NCBI GenBank assembly: GCA_017444395.1
Contig: JAFSWT010000114.1
Location: 1 to 42,692 of the forward strand
DNA: 42,692 bases
Origin: Schwartzia sp. (in: firmicutes)
GTDB lineage: Bacteria > Bacillota > Negativicutes > Selenomonadales > Selenomonadaceae
Direction of reading: 5' to 3'
Both the position numbers and the translations under genes were made by a program. The notes beneath the pieces were generated by a model, which saw nothing but the letters and a program-made list of their open reading frames with translations, searched no databases and had not been told where the DNA came from. Positions 22,150-30,248 of this stretch are shown one piece after another (the stretch's first letter is position 1; each line of letters opens with the position of its first letter).

Positions 22150-23502
22150 ATGGAAACACTCATTCCCCTGTTGAACAGCATCGATTCGTTCATGTGGGGG
22201 CCGCCGCTGATCGTGTTGCTCGTCGGCACCGGTATCTATCTGACCGTCCGTTTGGGGCTCATCCAGGTCTTTCGCTTGCCGAAGGCGCTGTCGCTGATTT
22301 TCAGCGCCCAGAACAAGGGCGAGGGGGATGTTTCGAGCTTCAAGGCGCTTTGCGTGGCGCTGGCGGCGACGGTGGGAACCGGCAATATCGTCGGTGTAGC
22401 CACGGCAGTAAAGGTCGGCGGACCGGGGGCGATTTTCTGGATGTGGGTCGCGGCGTTCTTTGGGATGGCGACGAAGTACGCTGAGGGTCTTTTGGCCGTG
22501 AAGTTCCGCACGACGGACGAGAAGGGCGAGATCGCCGGTGGCCCGATGTTCTACATCAAGAACGGCATGGGGGAGAAATGGGCGCCGATGGCGGCGTTTT
22601 TTGCCTTTGCCTGCATCCTGGTCGCTTTCTTTGGCATCGGCACCTTCCCGCAGGTCAACGCCATCGTGGACAGCATGAAGATCTCGTTTGGCCTGCCGGT
22701 TGTCGTGACCGACGCGGCCATCACAATCCTGATCGCCGCTATCACCATCGGTGGTCTCCAGAGCATCGCCCGGGTGGCGGAGAAAATCATCCCGTTGATG
22801 GCGGTCATCTATATCCTCATCAGCCTGGGGCTGATTGTCATGCATCTTTCTGCAGTGCCGGATGCTCTTGCCCTGATTTTCCACAGCGCCTTCAACGGCG
22901 AGGCGGCGGTGGGCGGTTTCGCTGGCTCCACGGTCCGCATGGCGATGCAGAACGGCATTGCCCGCGGCGTCTTCTCCAATGAATCCGGCCTCGGCTCGGC
23001 GCCGATTGCCGCTGCTGCCGCCAAGACGAAATGGCCGGCGGAGCAGGGGCTCATCTCGATGACGGGAACCTTCATCGATACCATCATTATTTGCTCGATG
23101 ACGGGCCTGGCGCTGATCCTGACCGGTGTCTGGAAAGGCGACGCGGCAGGGGCGATGATGACGACCAGCGCTTTTGCTGCCGCCTATGGCGACTTCGGGG
23201 CGAAAATTCTGACCGTGTCGCTGGTACTGTTCGCTTTCACGACGATTCTCGGCTGGAATTACTATGGGGAGCGGGCCTGCATCTATCTGTTCGGCACGAA
23301 GGGCGTCATGCCGTACCGCTTGATTTTCATTGCCCTGGTGGCTTCGGGGGCATTCCTGAAGCTCGAAGCGATCTGGATTTTGGCGGACATCGTGAACGGC
23401 CTCATGGCCATCCCGAACCTCATTGCCCTGATTGCCCTGGCGGGGGTCATCGTGTCCGAGACGAAGCTGTATTTCGATCACCTGGCGAAGGAGCGCCGTT
23501 GA
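22150..23502 (+). CDS. Alanine/glycine:cation symporter, AGCS family
   Basis: A 450-residue inner-membrane protein with about 10-11 hydrophobic segments and AGCS signatures: a FKALCVALAATVGTGNIVGVATAV block, the GGPGAIFWMWVAAFFGMATKYAE motif, GGPMFYIKNG and ARGVFSNESGLGSAPIAAAAA. These proteins take up alanine or glycine with Na+ or H+. The ATG at 22150 follows GGAGGG; an in-frame TTG at 22144 is closer to the ribosome site and less likely. It is preceded by a consensus promoter and stands alone between the ompM terminator and the amidase promoter. Confidence 0.95.
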   Translation: METLIPLLNSIDSFMWGPPLIVLLVGTGIYLTVRLGLIQVFRLPKALSLIFSAQNKGEGDVSSFKALCVALAATVGTGNIVGVATAVKVGGPGAIFWMWVAAFFGMATKYAEGLLAVKFRTTDEKGEIAGGPMFYIKNGMGEKWAPMAAFFAFACILVAFFGIGTFPQVNAIVDSMKISFGLPVVVTDAAITILIAAITIGGLQSIARVAEKIIPLMAVIYILISLGLIVMHLSAVPDALALIFHSAFNGEAAVGGFAGSTVRMAMQNGIARGVFSNESGLGSAPIAAAAAKTKWPAEQGLISMTGTFIDTIIICSMTGLALILTGVWKGDAAGAMMTTSAFAAAYGDFGAKILTVSLVLFAFTTILGWNYYGERACIYLFGTKGVMPYRLIFIALVASGAFLKLEAIWILADIVNGLMAIPNLIALIALAGVIVSETKLYFDHLAKERR

Positions 23503-23545
23503 GCGGGGCACATCTTTCCCCGGAAGGCAGTTGGGCGCCGAAAAA

Positions 23546-23575
23546 TTGACATTGCTTACCGAGGCGTGTTATATT
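23546..23575 (+). promoter_or_regulatory. Promoter of the amidase leader
   Basis: TTGACA (23546-23551), an 18-bp spacer and TATATT (23570-23575). Transcription should start near 23582, about 150 nt before the amidase ATG. Confidence 0.75.
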
Positions 23576-23581
23576 ATAAGG

Positions 23582-23701
23582 TAGCACGCGCGCGCTTTGG
23601 CTGGCCGGAGCGGCGGGCATGGCCCGCCGGTCTGGCTTACGCTTCCCGGCTTTGGGATGCGGGACTTTCAAAAGGCTGGCTGGTGCCGGCCTTTCTTTTT
23701 G
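23582..23701 (+). ncRNA. Structured leader ending in an intrinsic terminator (attenuator, riboswitch or small RNA)
   Basis: Between a consensus promoter and the amidase gene lie about 120 nt of strongly foldable RNA. One long hairpin is GCCGGA-G-CGGCGGGC (23604-23618), loop ATG, GCCCGCCG-G-TCTGGC (23622-23636). It is followed by a full intrinsic terminator: AAAGGCTGGC (23671-23680), loop TGGT, GCCGGCCTTT (23685-23694), then CTTTTT. A GCGCGCG at 23588-23594 can also pair with CGCGCGC at 23711-23717, just before the ribosome site, which would enclose the whole element. A terminator between promoter and gene implies premature termination control or an independent small RNA. I could not match it to SRP, 6S, T-box or a common riboswitch class. 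Confidence 0.6.
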
Positions 23702-23734
23702 AGGAAATGACGCGCGCAGGTTGGGGGAAAGAAA

Positions 23735-25081
23735 ATGATTCGCGTGGTTTTCCTATGGCTGGCAGCGTTGCTGTTCCTGGGGCAGCCCGGCATGGCAGCG
23801 GCGTCGGCCTTTGGTGACAAGGTGTCTCATCTGGCGGAGATCAAAGCGGTTCGTGTCGGCGCGGCGGCCGACCATGTCCGCATCGTGGTGGACGCGACGA
23901 AGGAAGTTACGTACAAGACGATGGTGTTGTCAGGGCCGGGGCGGGTGGTCGTGGATATCGCCGGGGCCTGGCTGAATCCCAGCGTAGCCCGGGATATCCC
24001 GTTGGACAGCCGGTTTGCCAGCCGCATCCGAGTAGGGCAGTTCGACAAGACAACCGTCCGTGTCGTGGTGGAAACGACCGTGACAAAGGGAAACTTTGAT
24101 GTCTTCTCTATCGCCGGCGGTGAGAACGCGGCCCCGTACCGGGTGGTAATGGATTTCGGCCGCACCGGCGCCGGCAGCGAAAAAGGGGAATACGGGACGG
24201 CGGAGAAGCCGAAGGATGCGCCGCCGGAGAATCCGGAGCCGGAAACGCCGGAGACGCCGAAGGAGGAGAAGCCGGGCGAGGAGACGGAAAAGCCGGCAGA
24301 GACGAAGACGGAAAAAGAGCCGGATCCGGAAGCGAAAAAGGACGCCGAGGGAACAGAGAAGAAGGAATCGGCCGGGGAAGCGGGCGAATCCACCAAAAAG
24401 GATGAGAAGAAGGACGGCGAAAAGCCGGCTACGGAAAAGAAGGAGGAGGCAAAGTCCGAGGAAAAGGAGGAGCCGATTCCTGAGCCCAAATTCTCGCCCG
24501 GTCTCAAGGGGAAGAAGATTTGCCTCGATCCCGGACATGGCGGCGAGGATGCCGGCGCCATCGGGCCGACGGGCGTTACCGAGAAGAGCGTGACGCTGCG
24601 GATTGCCAAGGAAGTAAAAGACTTGCTGGAAAAGGCGGGAGCGAAGGTCATCATGACCCGGGAGACCGATACCGAAGTTTCGCCGAAGCACCGGCAGGCG
24701 ACGGACATCGACGAGCTCCAGGCCCGCTGCGACGTGGCGAACAAGGCAAAGGCGGATATCTTTGTGAGCATCCATATGGATTCCTTCACCAGCCGCGAGG
24801 CGTCGGGCACCACCGGTTTTTATTACGAGAAGGGAACGGCGGCCAGCCGCCGTCTGGCGCAGGCCATTCAGGCCCCGCTTTACAAGCTGTTGAAGACGAC
24901 GAGCCGCGGCATCAAGACCTGCAATTTCTATGTGGTTCGCAAGACGAACATGCCGGCGACGCTGATCGAGGTGGCGTTCCTCTCCAACCCGAAAGAGGAG
25001 AAACTGATGAACTCGAAGCAGGGCGTGACGAAAGCTGCGACGGGCATCGTGCAGGGCATTTCGGATTTCTTTGGCAAATGA
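23735..25081 (+). CDS. N-acetylmuramoyl-L-alanine amidase with AMIN domain (AmiC type)
   Basis: 448 residues. A signal peptide (about 1-24) is followed by an AMIN domain (about 35-140; VRIVVDATKEVTYKTMVL, RVVVDIAG), a linker of about 110 residues almost wholly of Glu, Lys, Pro and Thr (150-255), and an Amidase_3 domain (260-448). Zinc ligands and catalytic residues expected for the family are visible: His268 (DPGHGG), Glu283 (TEKS), His347 (SIHMDS) and Glu412 (IEVAFLSN). It should cleave the amide between MurNAc and the stem peptide in the periplasm, with AMIN targeting it to the wall or septum. Expression may be controlled by the structured leader. The ribosome site is GGGGGAAAG. Confidence 0.93.
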   Translation: MIRVVFLWLAALLFLGQPGMAAASAFGDKVSHLAEIKAVRVGAAADHVRIVVDATKEVTYKTMVLSGPGRVVVDIAGAWLNPSVARDIPLDSRFASRIRVGQFDKTTVRVVVETTVTKGNFDVFSIAGGENAAPYRVVMDFGRTGAGSEKGEYGTAEKPKDAPPENPEPETPETPKEEKPGEETEKPAETKTEKEPDPEAKKDAEGTEKKESAGEAGESTKKDEKKDGEKPATEKKEEAKSEEKEEPIPEPKFSPGLKGKKICLDPGHGGEDAGAIGPTGVTEKSVTLRIAKEVKDLLEKAGAKVIMTRETDTEVSPKHRQATDIDELQARCDVANKAKADIFVSIHMDSFTSREASGTTGFYYEKGTAASRRLAQAIQAPLYKLLKTTSRGIKTCNFYVVRKTNMPATLIEVAFLSNPKEEKLMNSKQGVTKAATGIVQGISDFFGK

Positions 25082-25104
25082 TTGGATGATATAGGAGGAT
25101 GGGC

Positions 25105-26325
25105 ATGGCGGAACAAGAAAAGACGATGGAGAAGAACCAGACGCTGCTGAAGATGGAGGCGCTCTTGAAAGAAGAGACGGAGAAGCGCAAGAAACAGATC
25201 ATGCGCCGCGAGGTGCCGGAGAAGCGCACTCTGGAAAACGGACTCATGACGCTGACGAAGGCGGAACTCGACGACATCCGTTACAACGTAGGGCTTTCCG
25301 GTACCAGCGGCCTTTCCAAAGCGGAGCTGGTAGAGAAGCTCGTCCCGGCGGTGGTGAAGTTCGCCGGCGAGTGGTTTGTCTCGATGTTTGATGAGCAGTA
25401 CCAGGCAATGCGTCACCTGGTGGAGCGGGAAGGCCTGTCCACTCAGTTCCGGCCGGACGAGGCGCGTCTTGACTACTTCCAGGGCATTGGCGTGGTGCTT
25501 TCCGGGGCTTATCACGACAAGCCCGCCTGGTATATGCCGGACGAGATCATGGCGGAGTTCAGGAAGCTCGACAGCAGTACCTTCGCCAAGATCGTCGAGT
25601 GGAATACCGACATTTTCCGCGTGGCGTCAGGGCTCCTTTTCTACTACGGCGTCCTCGACCACGACCAGCTCTTTTCCAAGGTGAAGCCCTATATTGGGGC
25701 GGAGGATGACTTCCGCTTCGTGGATTTCATGCGGGTGATGATGAACGGCGTCTGCTGGCATACGAACATCGCCATGTCGGAGAAATACGCCTACTATTAC
25801 ACGGTGATGGACCCGGCGAAGACCTGGGAGGCCCAGCAGTCGGTGGCGGTGGGCTACGCGAAGCTGCCTTACACGAAGGTCTATGACGCCGGCGAGGAAA
25901 ACTACATCGAGGCTACGGACGCTTACAAGGCGATGGCGCAGTTCTTCATGCGGGCCTTCGGGGCGGATGTGCTCCAGGCGGCCAACATCGCCGGCGAGAT
26001 CACGATCCTGTTCCAGAACGGCGGCAAGATGAAAGACGTGCTGAAGTATATTGGCACTGTGGGGACGCTGGATGACGCGTTGGAAGAGGAGTTGGGGCCG
26101 CTGCTGATGGCGTTCCACAACTCGCTGCGGCTTTGGGCCTTCAAGGGCCATACGCCGGAGGAAATGGTCTCGGGCAAGCTCGACCCGGAGGAAGAAGAAA
26201 CGCCTGACATGGGCCACCGGAAGAAGAAGGTAGGGCGGAACGATCCCTGCCCCTGCGGCAGTGGCAAGAAGTACAAGAACTGCTGTATGCGCGGGACACC
26301 GGCGGACGAAAAGGACGAGGCGTAA
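25105..26325 (+). CDS. SEC-C motif protein with Rho-N/SAP-like N-terminal segment
   Basis: 402 residues. The C-terminus carries a zinc-binding SEC-C motif (VGRNDPCPCGSGKKYKNCC, about 370-388), found at the end of SecA and in many stand-alone proteins. The N-terminus is a charged coiled coil (5-45), then a TLTKAELDDIRYNVGLSG..LSKAELVEKL segment like Rho_N or SAP folds that bind nucleic acid. The centre is a large helical domain I cannot name. ATG 25105 is preferred over ATG 25099, which directly abuts AGGAGG (25093-25098). It starts 23 nt after the amidase and is probably co-transcribed with it. It lacks SecA's ATPase. Confidence 0.8.
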   Translation: MAEQEKTMEKNQTLLKMEALLKEETEKRKKQIMRREVPEKRTLENGLMTLTKAELDDIRYNVGLSGTSGLSKAELVEKLVPAVVKFAGEWFVSMFDEQYQAMRHLVEREGLSTQFRPDEARLDYFQGIGVVLSGAYHDKPAWYMPDEIMAEFRKLDSSTFAKIVEWNTDIFRVASGLLFYYGVLDHDQLFSKVKPYIGAEDDFRFVDFMRVMMNGVCWHTNIAMSEKYAYYYTVMDPAKTWEAQQSVAVGYAKLPYTKVYDAGEENYIEATDAYKAMAQFFMRAFGADVLQAANIAGEITILFQNGGKMKDVLKYIGTVGTLDDALEEELGPLLMAFHNSLRLWAFKGHTPEEMVSGKLDPEEEETPDMGHRKKKVGRNDPCPCGSGKKYKNCCMRGTPADEKDEA

Positions 26326-26394
26326 GGAAAAAAGCGGCGTCTCGCTCTGGCGCCGCACCGGTAAATCGGCAGGGTGAACAGGAGGCGACGGAAA

Positions 26395-26724
26395 GTGAGA
26401 GGACGAAAGCTCGCAGCGGTTTTCTTCATCGGACTCTTGTTTTTCAGCGGCCAGATGCCGTTTCTATCGCCATCGGGAACCGATACGGTGCTGGCCGCCC
26501 CCAGGAAGCCCCGCCGACCGCCGCCAAAGCCACGCCAAAAGCCTGAGCCCATGAACTACGAGCGGGCCGTGAGCATCGAGGACAAGGAACACGAGCGTCG
26601 GGTGCGGCTGATCTACAAGCATCTCAAGAATCACAAGCCCTTGCGGGAATATGAGCTGCAAAAGGAAATGGAGCGCCATCAAAAGCGGCTGGAGGAAATC
26701 GAGAAAAAGTACGGCGGGCGCTAG
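26395..26724 (+). CDS. Small exported basic protein, 109 aa
   Basis: GTG start at 26395 with AGGAGG 9-10 nt upstream; an earlier in-frame GTG at 26374 has no ribosome site. Residues 2-32 are a Sec signal peptide (RGRK, a hydrophobic core, probable cleavage after VLA). The mature part starts with a Pro/Arg/Lys-rich stretch (APRKPRRPPPKPRQKP) and ends in a charged helix with coiled-coil character (LQKEMERHQKRLEEIEKKYGG). No family recognised. It follows the SEC-C gene by about 70 nt, with a GC hairpin but no T-run between them, so it is probably in the same operon. A periplasmic structural or wall-associated role is only a guess. Confidence 0.65.
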   Translation: MRGRKLAAVFFIGLLFFSGQMPFLSPSGTDTVLAAPRKPRRPPPKPRQKPEPMNYERAVSIEDKEHERRVRLIYKHLKNHKPLREYELQKEMERHQKRLEEIEKKYGGR

Positions 26725-26828
26725 GCTGGACGTGTGTGACCGGGCCACGCTGCCCGCTTTTCCACAGGCCGGGCACGGGGGAGTGGCAAGTTTTTTGAGA
26801 AAAATGCTGAGAAATTTGCGTTTCCCTC

Positions 26829-26857
26829 TTGCCAAGAAGAGAAAAATCGGCTATAAT
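26829..26857 (+). promoter_or_regulatory. Promoter of the tRNA-Val pair
   Basis: TTGCCA (26829-26834), 17 bp, perfect TATAAT (26852-26857), 15 nt before the first tRNA. Confidence 0.85.
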
Positions 26858-26872
26858 ATCCATTGTTGAAAT

Positions 26873-26949
26873 GCGCTGTTAGCTCAGTTGGTTAGAGTAT
26901 CACCTTGACATGGTGGGGGTCGCAGATTCGATTTCTGCACAGCGCACCA
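26873..26949 (+). tRNA. tRNA-Val (anticodon GAC)
   Basis: A 77-nt cloverleaf including an encoded CCA. The acceptor stem is GCGCTGT (26873-26879) with ACAGCGC (26939-26945), discriminator A. The anticodon arm is TCACC, loop TTGACAT, GGTGG, so the anticodon is GAC (Val, reads GUC/GUU). The D-arm is AGCTCAGTTGGTTAGAGT. Confidence 0.95.
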
Positions 26950-26960
26950 CTTGCAAACCC

Positions 26961-26985
26961 GGCTGGTTTTTGCCAGCCTTTTGTT
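26961..26985 (+). terminator. Terminator-like hairpin between the two tRNAs
   Basis: GGCTGG (26961-26966), a T-rich loop, CCAGCC (26973-26978), then TTTTGTTTT. It may reduce read-through into the second tRNA, which has no obvious promoter of its own. Confidence 0.6.
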
Positions 26986-26993
26986 TTATCCTT

Positions 26994-27070
26994 GCTCAAA
27001 TAGCTCAGTTGGTTAGAGCACCATCGTCACATGGTGGGGGTCCAGCGTTCGAGTCGCTGTTTGAGCACCA
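26994..27070 (+). tRNA. tRNA-Val (anticodon CAC)
   Basis: A 77-nt cloverleaf with encoded CCA. Acceptor stem GCTCAAA (26994-27000) with TTTGAGC (27060-27066), discriminator A. The anticodon arm is CCATC, loop GTCACAT, GGTGG, giving CAC (Val, reads GUG). Position 32 is G, unusual for that site. It shares the D-arm and anticodon 3' side with the upstream tRNA-Val, suggesting an old tandem duplication. Confidence 0.93.
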
Positions 27071-27077
27071 GAAAGAC

Positions 27078-27105
27078 AAGGGAACCGAAGCGGTTCCCTT
27101 TTTTT
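27078..27105 (+). terminator. Terminator of the tRNA unit
   Basis: AAGGGAACCG (27078-27087), loop AAG, CGGTTCCCTT (27091-27100), then a run of Ts. Confidence 0.9.
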
Positions 27106-27130
27106 GCGCTTCCGGGCGCACCAAAAGAAA

Positions 27131-27151
27131 ACCCCCGGCGAGGCCGGGGGT
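27131..27151 (-). terminator. Terminator of the nfnAB/one-carbon operon
   Basis: ACCCCCGGC (27131-27139), loop GAG, GCCGGGGGT (27143-27151), followed on the minus strand by TTTCTTTT. Confidence 0.85.
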
Positions 27152-27185
27152 AAATTATTATATGGGGTTGCCAACGGAAGCAGTA

Positions 27186-28586
27186 TCAGCCGCGCTTTTT
27201 CTTCAGGTATTCGTCGATGGCGGCGGCAGCTTTCTTGCCGGCCCCCATGGCCAGGATGACGGTGGCGGCGCCGGTGACGATGTCGCCGCCGGCGAAGACA
27301 CCGGGCTTCGTGGTGGCGCCGGTCTCATCGGCGATGATGTTGCCGCGCTTGTTGGTGTCCATGCCGGGCGTTGTCGAGGCGACGATGGGGTTCGGCCCCT
27401 GGCCGATGGCCATGACGACGGTATCGACCTCAAGCTCGAATTCGGAGCCCTTGATGGCAACGGGGCTGCGGCGGCCTGAGGCGTCAGGCTCGCCGAGCTC
27501 CATGCGGACGCATTTGAGGGCCCGTACCCAGCCCTTGTCGTTGCCGAGGACTTCCACCGGATTGTTGAGGAGCTGGAAATCGATGCCCTCTTCTTTCGCG
27601 TGGTGAACTTCCTCCTTGCGGGCCGGTAGCTCTTCCTCGCCGCGGCGATAGACGATATAGACGTGCTCGGCGCCGAGGCGCAGCGCTGTGCGGGCGCCGT
27701 CCATGGCCACGTTGCCGCCGCCGACCACGGCGACTTTCTTGCCGACGCGGATCGGCGTCGCGTAGTCGGGGAAGCGATAGGCTTTCATGAGGTTGCAGCG
27801 GGTCAGGAACTCGTTGGCGGAGTAAACGCCGTTGAGATTCTCGCCGGGGATGTTCATGAAGTGCGGCAGGCCGGCGCCGGTGCCGACGAAGACGGCGTCG
27901 AAGCCCTCTTCCTCCATGAGCTCGTCAATGGTGTAAAGCTGGCCGACGACGGTATTGACTTCGATTTTGACGCCCATCTTTTCCAGGTTGGCGATTTCCT
28001 TTTTGACGATGGCGTCCTTCGGCAGACGGAACTCGGGGATGCCGTAGGAGAGCACGCCGCCCGCTGTGTGCAGGGCCTCGAAAATGGTCACGCGATAGCC
28101 GCGGCGGGCCAGATCGCCGGCGGCGGAAAGCCCGGCCGGGCCGGCGCCGATGATGGCAACCTTTTGGGCGTCCGGCGCGTAGTCAATGGGCTTGACTTCT
28201 TTGTTTTGGGCCATTTCCCGGTCGGCGGCGAAGCGTTCCAGGCGGCCGATGGCGACGGATTCGCCCTTGTTGCCGAGGACGCAGTGCTTCTCGCACTGGT
28301 TCTCCTGCGGACATACACGGCCGCAGACCGCCGGCAGGGCGTTGGATTCCCTGATCTTGGCGATGGCGCCGTCGAAGTCGCGCTCCTTGATTTTGGCGAT
28401 GAATTCCGGGATGTTGACCTCTACCGGGCAGCCCTTGCGGCACTGGGGAATCTTGCAGTGGAGACAGCGCTCCGCTTCGGCGACGGCCGTTTCCTCGTCA
28501 TAGCCCAGAGCGACTTCGTTGAAATTGTGGGCGCGGACCTCGGGGGCCTGCTCCGGCATAGGATGTTTCTTCAGTGACAGCGCCAT
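27186..28586 (-). CDS. nfnB: NfnB/GltA: FAD- and [4Fe-4S]-dependent NADPH oxidoreductase subunit
   Basis: 466 residues, of the glutamate synthase small-subunit (GltA/SudA) type. The N-terminal iron-sulfur domain has CLHCKIPQCRKGCP and CGRVCPQENQCEKHC; the first dinucleotide site is IIGAGPAGLSAAGDLA, the second VVGGGNVAMDGARTAL, and the C-terminal FAD motif is GVFAGGDIVTGAATVI. Paired with the adjacent NfnA it should form NfnAB, the electron-bifurcating NADH-dependent ferredoxin:NADP+ oxidoreductase. The ATG at 28584-28586 overlaps the nfnA stop (TAATG), which implies coupled translation; the longer frame to 28616 is unlikely. A stand-alone glutamate synthase role is less likely because no gltB-like large subunit is nearby. 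Confidence 0.9.
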   Translation of the reverse strand: MALSLKKHPMPEQAPEVRAHNFNEVALGYDEETAVAEAERCLHCKIPQCRKGCPVEVNIPEFIAKIKERDFDGAIAKIRESNALPAVCGRVCPQENQCEKHCVLGNKGESVAIGRLERFAADREMAQNKEVKPIDYAPDAQKVAIIGAGPAGLSAAGDLARRGYRVTIFEALHTAGGVLSYGIPEFRLPKDAIVKKEIANLEKMGVKIEVNTVVGQLYTIDELMEEEGFDAVFVGTGAGLPHFMNIPGENLNGVYSANEFLTRCNLMKAYRFPDYATPIRVGKKVAVVGGGNVAMDGARTALRLGAEHVYIVYRRGEEELPARKEEVHHAKEEGIDFQLLNNPVEVLGNDKGWVRALKCVRMELGEPDASGRRSPVAIKGSEFELEVDTVVMAIGQGPNPIVASTTPGMDTNKRGNIIADETGATTKPGVFAGGDIVTGAATVILAMGAGKKAAAAIDEYLKKKRG

Positions 28587-29431
28587 TATGCATTCCTCCC
28601 CAGCCCGATGCGGCAAACATGATCTTTTTCCTCGGCTTCCATCTCGCGGTACATGCCCTGCCGTTCCCGAAGGCCGGCGAAATCGACGAGGTGGCCGTCA
28701 AACTCCGGCCCGTCCACGCAGGCGAACTTCGTCTCGTCGCCAATCTGCACGCGGCAGCCGCCGCACATGCCGGTGCCGTCCACCATGATGGGATTCAGGC
28801 TGACGATGGTTTTCAGCTTGTACGGGCGGGTGGCTTCGACGACGCTCTTCATCATCACGACGGGGCCGATGGCGTAAACGAGGTCGATTTTCTCGCCCCG
28901 GTCCACGAGCTGCTGCAGGGCCGTGGTGACGAAGCCCTTGATGCCGTAACTGCCGTCGTCGGTGGTGATGATTACCTCGTCGCTGACGGCCTTCATCTCC
29001 GGCTCCATGATCAGGATGTCCTTGCTGCGGGCGCCCATGATGGAGATGACCTTGTTGCCCGCCTCGTGCATACCGCGGGCGATGGGATAGACCGGCGCGA
29101 CGCCGATGCCGCCGCCGATCATGACAACGGTGCCGAGCCCCGGCTCGACTTCGGAGGGCTTGCCCAGCGGACCGACGAAATCGAGGATGGAATCCCCCTC
29201 ATTGAGCTCGGACAGAAGCTGGGTTGAGGCGCCGACCGCCTGGAAAATGATGGTGATAATGCCCTTTTCCCGGTCAAAATCGGCGACGGTCAGCGGGATG
29301 CGCTCGCCCTCCTCGTTGACCCTGAGGATGATGAACTGTCCGGGTCGCGTCTTCTTCGCCAGCCGCGGCGCCTCCACGTCGAACCGGAACACACCCGGTG
29401 ACAGCTCATCCTTTTTCAGAACCTTGAACAT
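28586..29431 (-). CDS. nfnA: NfnA: ferredoxin-NADP+ reductase-like subunit with [2Fe-2S] site
   Basis: 281 residues, of the dihydroorotate dehydrogenase electron-transfer/sulfide dehydrogenase beta type. An FAD-binding barrel (RPGQFIILRVNEEGERIPLT) is followed by an NAD-binding domain (VVMIGGGIGVAPVYPIARGM) and a C-terminal Cys cluster (GMCGGCRVQIG..FACVDGPEFDGH) for [2Fe-2S]. ATG 29431 is chosen; a GTG codon sits directly before it, and GGGGGAG is upstream. It lies 57 bp after the metF-like gene. The pair links NADH, NADPH and ferredoxin pools, which suits the C1 enzymes upstream in the same operon. Confidence 0.9.
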   Translation of the reverse strand: MFKVLKKDELSPGVFRFDVEAPRLAKKTRPGQFIILRVNEEGERIPLTVADFDREKGIITIIFQAVGASTQLLSELNEGDSILDFVGPLGKPSEVEPGLGTVVMIGGGIGVAPVYPIARGMHEAGNKVISIMGARSKDILIMEPEMKAVSDEVIITTDDGSYGIKGFVTTALQQLVDRGEKIDLVYAIGPVVMMKSVVEATRPYKLKTIVSLNPIMVDGTGMCGGCRVQIGDETKFACVDGPEFDGHLVDFAGLRERQGMYREMEAEEKDHVCRIGLGRNA

Positions 29432-29488
29432 CACTGCTCCCCCTTTGAATTATGTTTTGTATGGTAAAAAAGTGGAACTGCATTATGA

Positions 29489-30232
29489 TCAGGCAAGAAC
29501 GCCCTTCAGATAGGCCGCGAGGTTTGCCTTGATGGGCATGAGATAGATATTGCCACCGCGCTTTTGGGCGAAAGCGCGGACCGCGCGGGCGAATTCAATG
29601 CTCCATTCGAGCGTCGGCGCAAAGCCCTTGGGAAATACCACATGATTCTTGAGCTCCCAGTAGCTCTGGGAGGCAACGGACTGGACCGGTGAGGCGCCCC
29701 AATAGACTTCAAGGCCGTCCAGCATATCGGCGTAGATTTCCAGAAAGCGCATGTCGAAGAAGGGCTGGGTAAAGAACCCCGCCGCCCCGGCCTGTAGCTT
29801 ACGGCGGACGCGGTATTGCTCCTGCTGCAGACTGCCCCGGTACTGGTCGATACCGGCGTAAACGCGGATGCCCGGTAGCTCCTCGCGGAACTTGCGGATG
29901 ACATCGGTGGTCACTGTGGGATAGACGGTATGCTTCATATCCTGCGGCGGGTCGCCCTCGATGACGAGAACCTCGCGGATATCGTGCTCCCGCAGGAAAC
30001 TTCCCATGGTGAGGGGGCGGGTGAGATCGACGTCCATCGCCCGGATATGGGGCATGGCGGCGGGGGAGAACTCCCGGGCAATCGCTGCGCCCTCCCAGCT
30101 CCGCACTTCGTAGCGCAGGAGGTCGGGGATATTGATGAGGTCAGCAGAGCAGCCGGTGTCCTTAACCAGTTGCAGGTCTTCCCGGAGGCCCTCGGCGCTC
30201 CGCGGCACCAGCTCGACGGATATGCGTCCCAT
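29489..30232 (-). CDS. Methylenetetrahydrofolate reductase-like protein (short MetF)
   Basis: 247 residues, of the MTHFR TIM-barrel family but short (E. coli MetF is about 296). Visible features are MGRISVELVPRSA (the usual N-terminal EXXP-type start), VLVIEGDPPQD, a QPFFDMRFLEIYAD block (normally TQxFFD) and VYWGASPV. It should interconvert methylene- and methyl-tetrahydrofolate with FAD; the electron donor is unknown. No MetV or RnfC2 partner is present, but NfnAB follows. AAGGAGG precedes the ATG. It starts 16 bp after fhs. Confidence 0.85.
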   Translation of the reverse strand: MGRISVELVPRSAEGLREDLQLVKDTGCSADLINIPDLLRYEVRSWEGAAIAREFSPAAMPHIRAMDVDLTRPLTMGSFLREHDIREVLVIEGDPPQDMKHTVYPTVTTDVIRKFREELPGIRVYAGIDQYRGSLQQEQYRVRRKLQAGAAGFFTQPFFDMRFLEIYADMLDGLEVYWGASPVQSVASQSYWELKNHVVFPKGFAPTLEWSIEFARAVRAFAQKRGGNIYLMPIKANLAAYLKGVLA

Positions 30233-30248
30233 AGCGCGCCTCCTTCCC

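Noticed and set aside
23582-23701. SRP (4.5S) or 6S RNA as explanation of the amidase leader
   Set aside because: It lacks the conserved SRP GGAA-loop region and the long interrupted rod of 6S RNA, and is too short for 6S.
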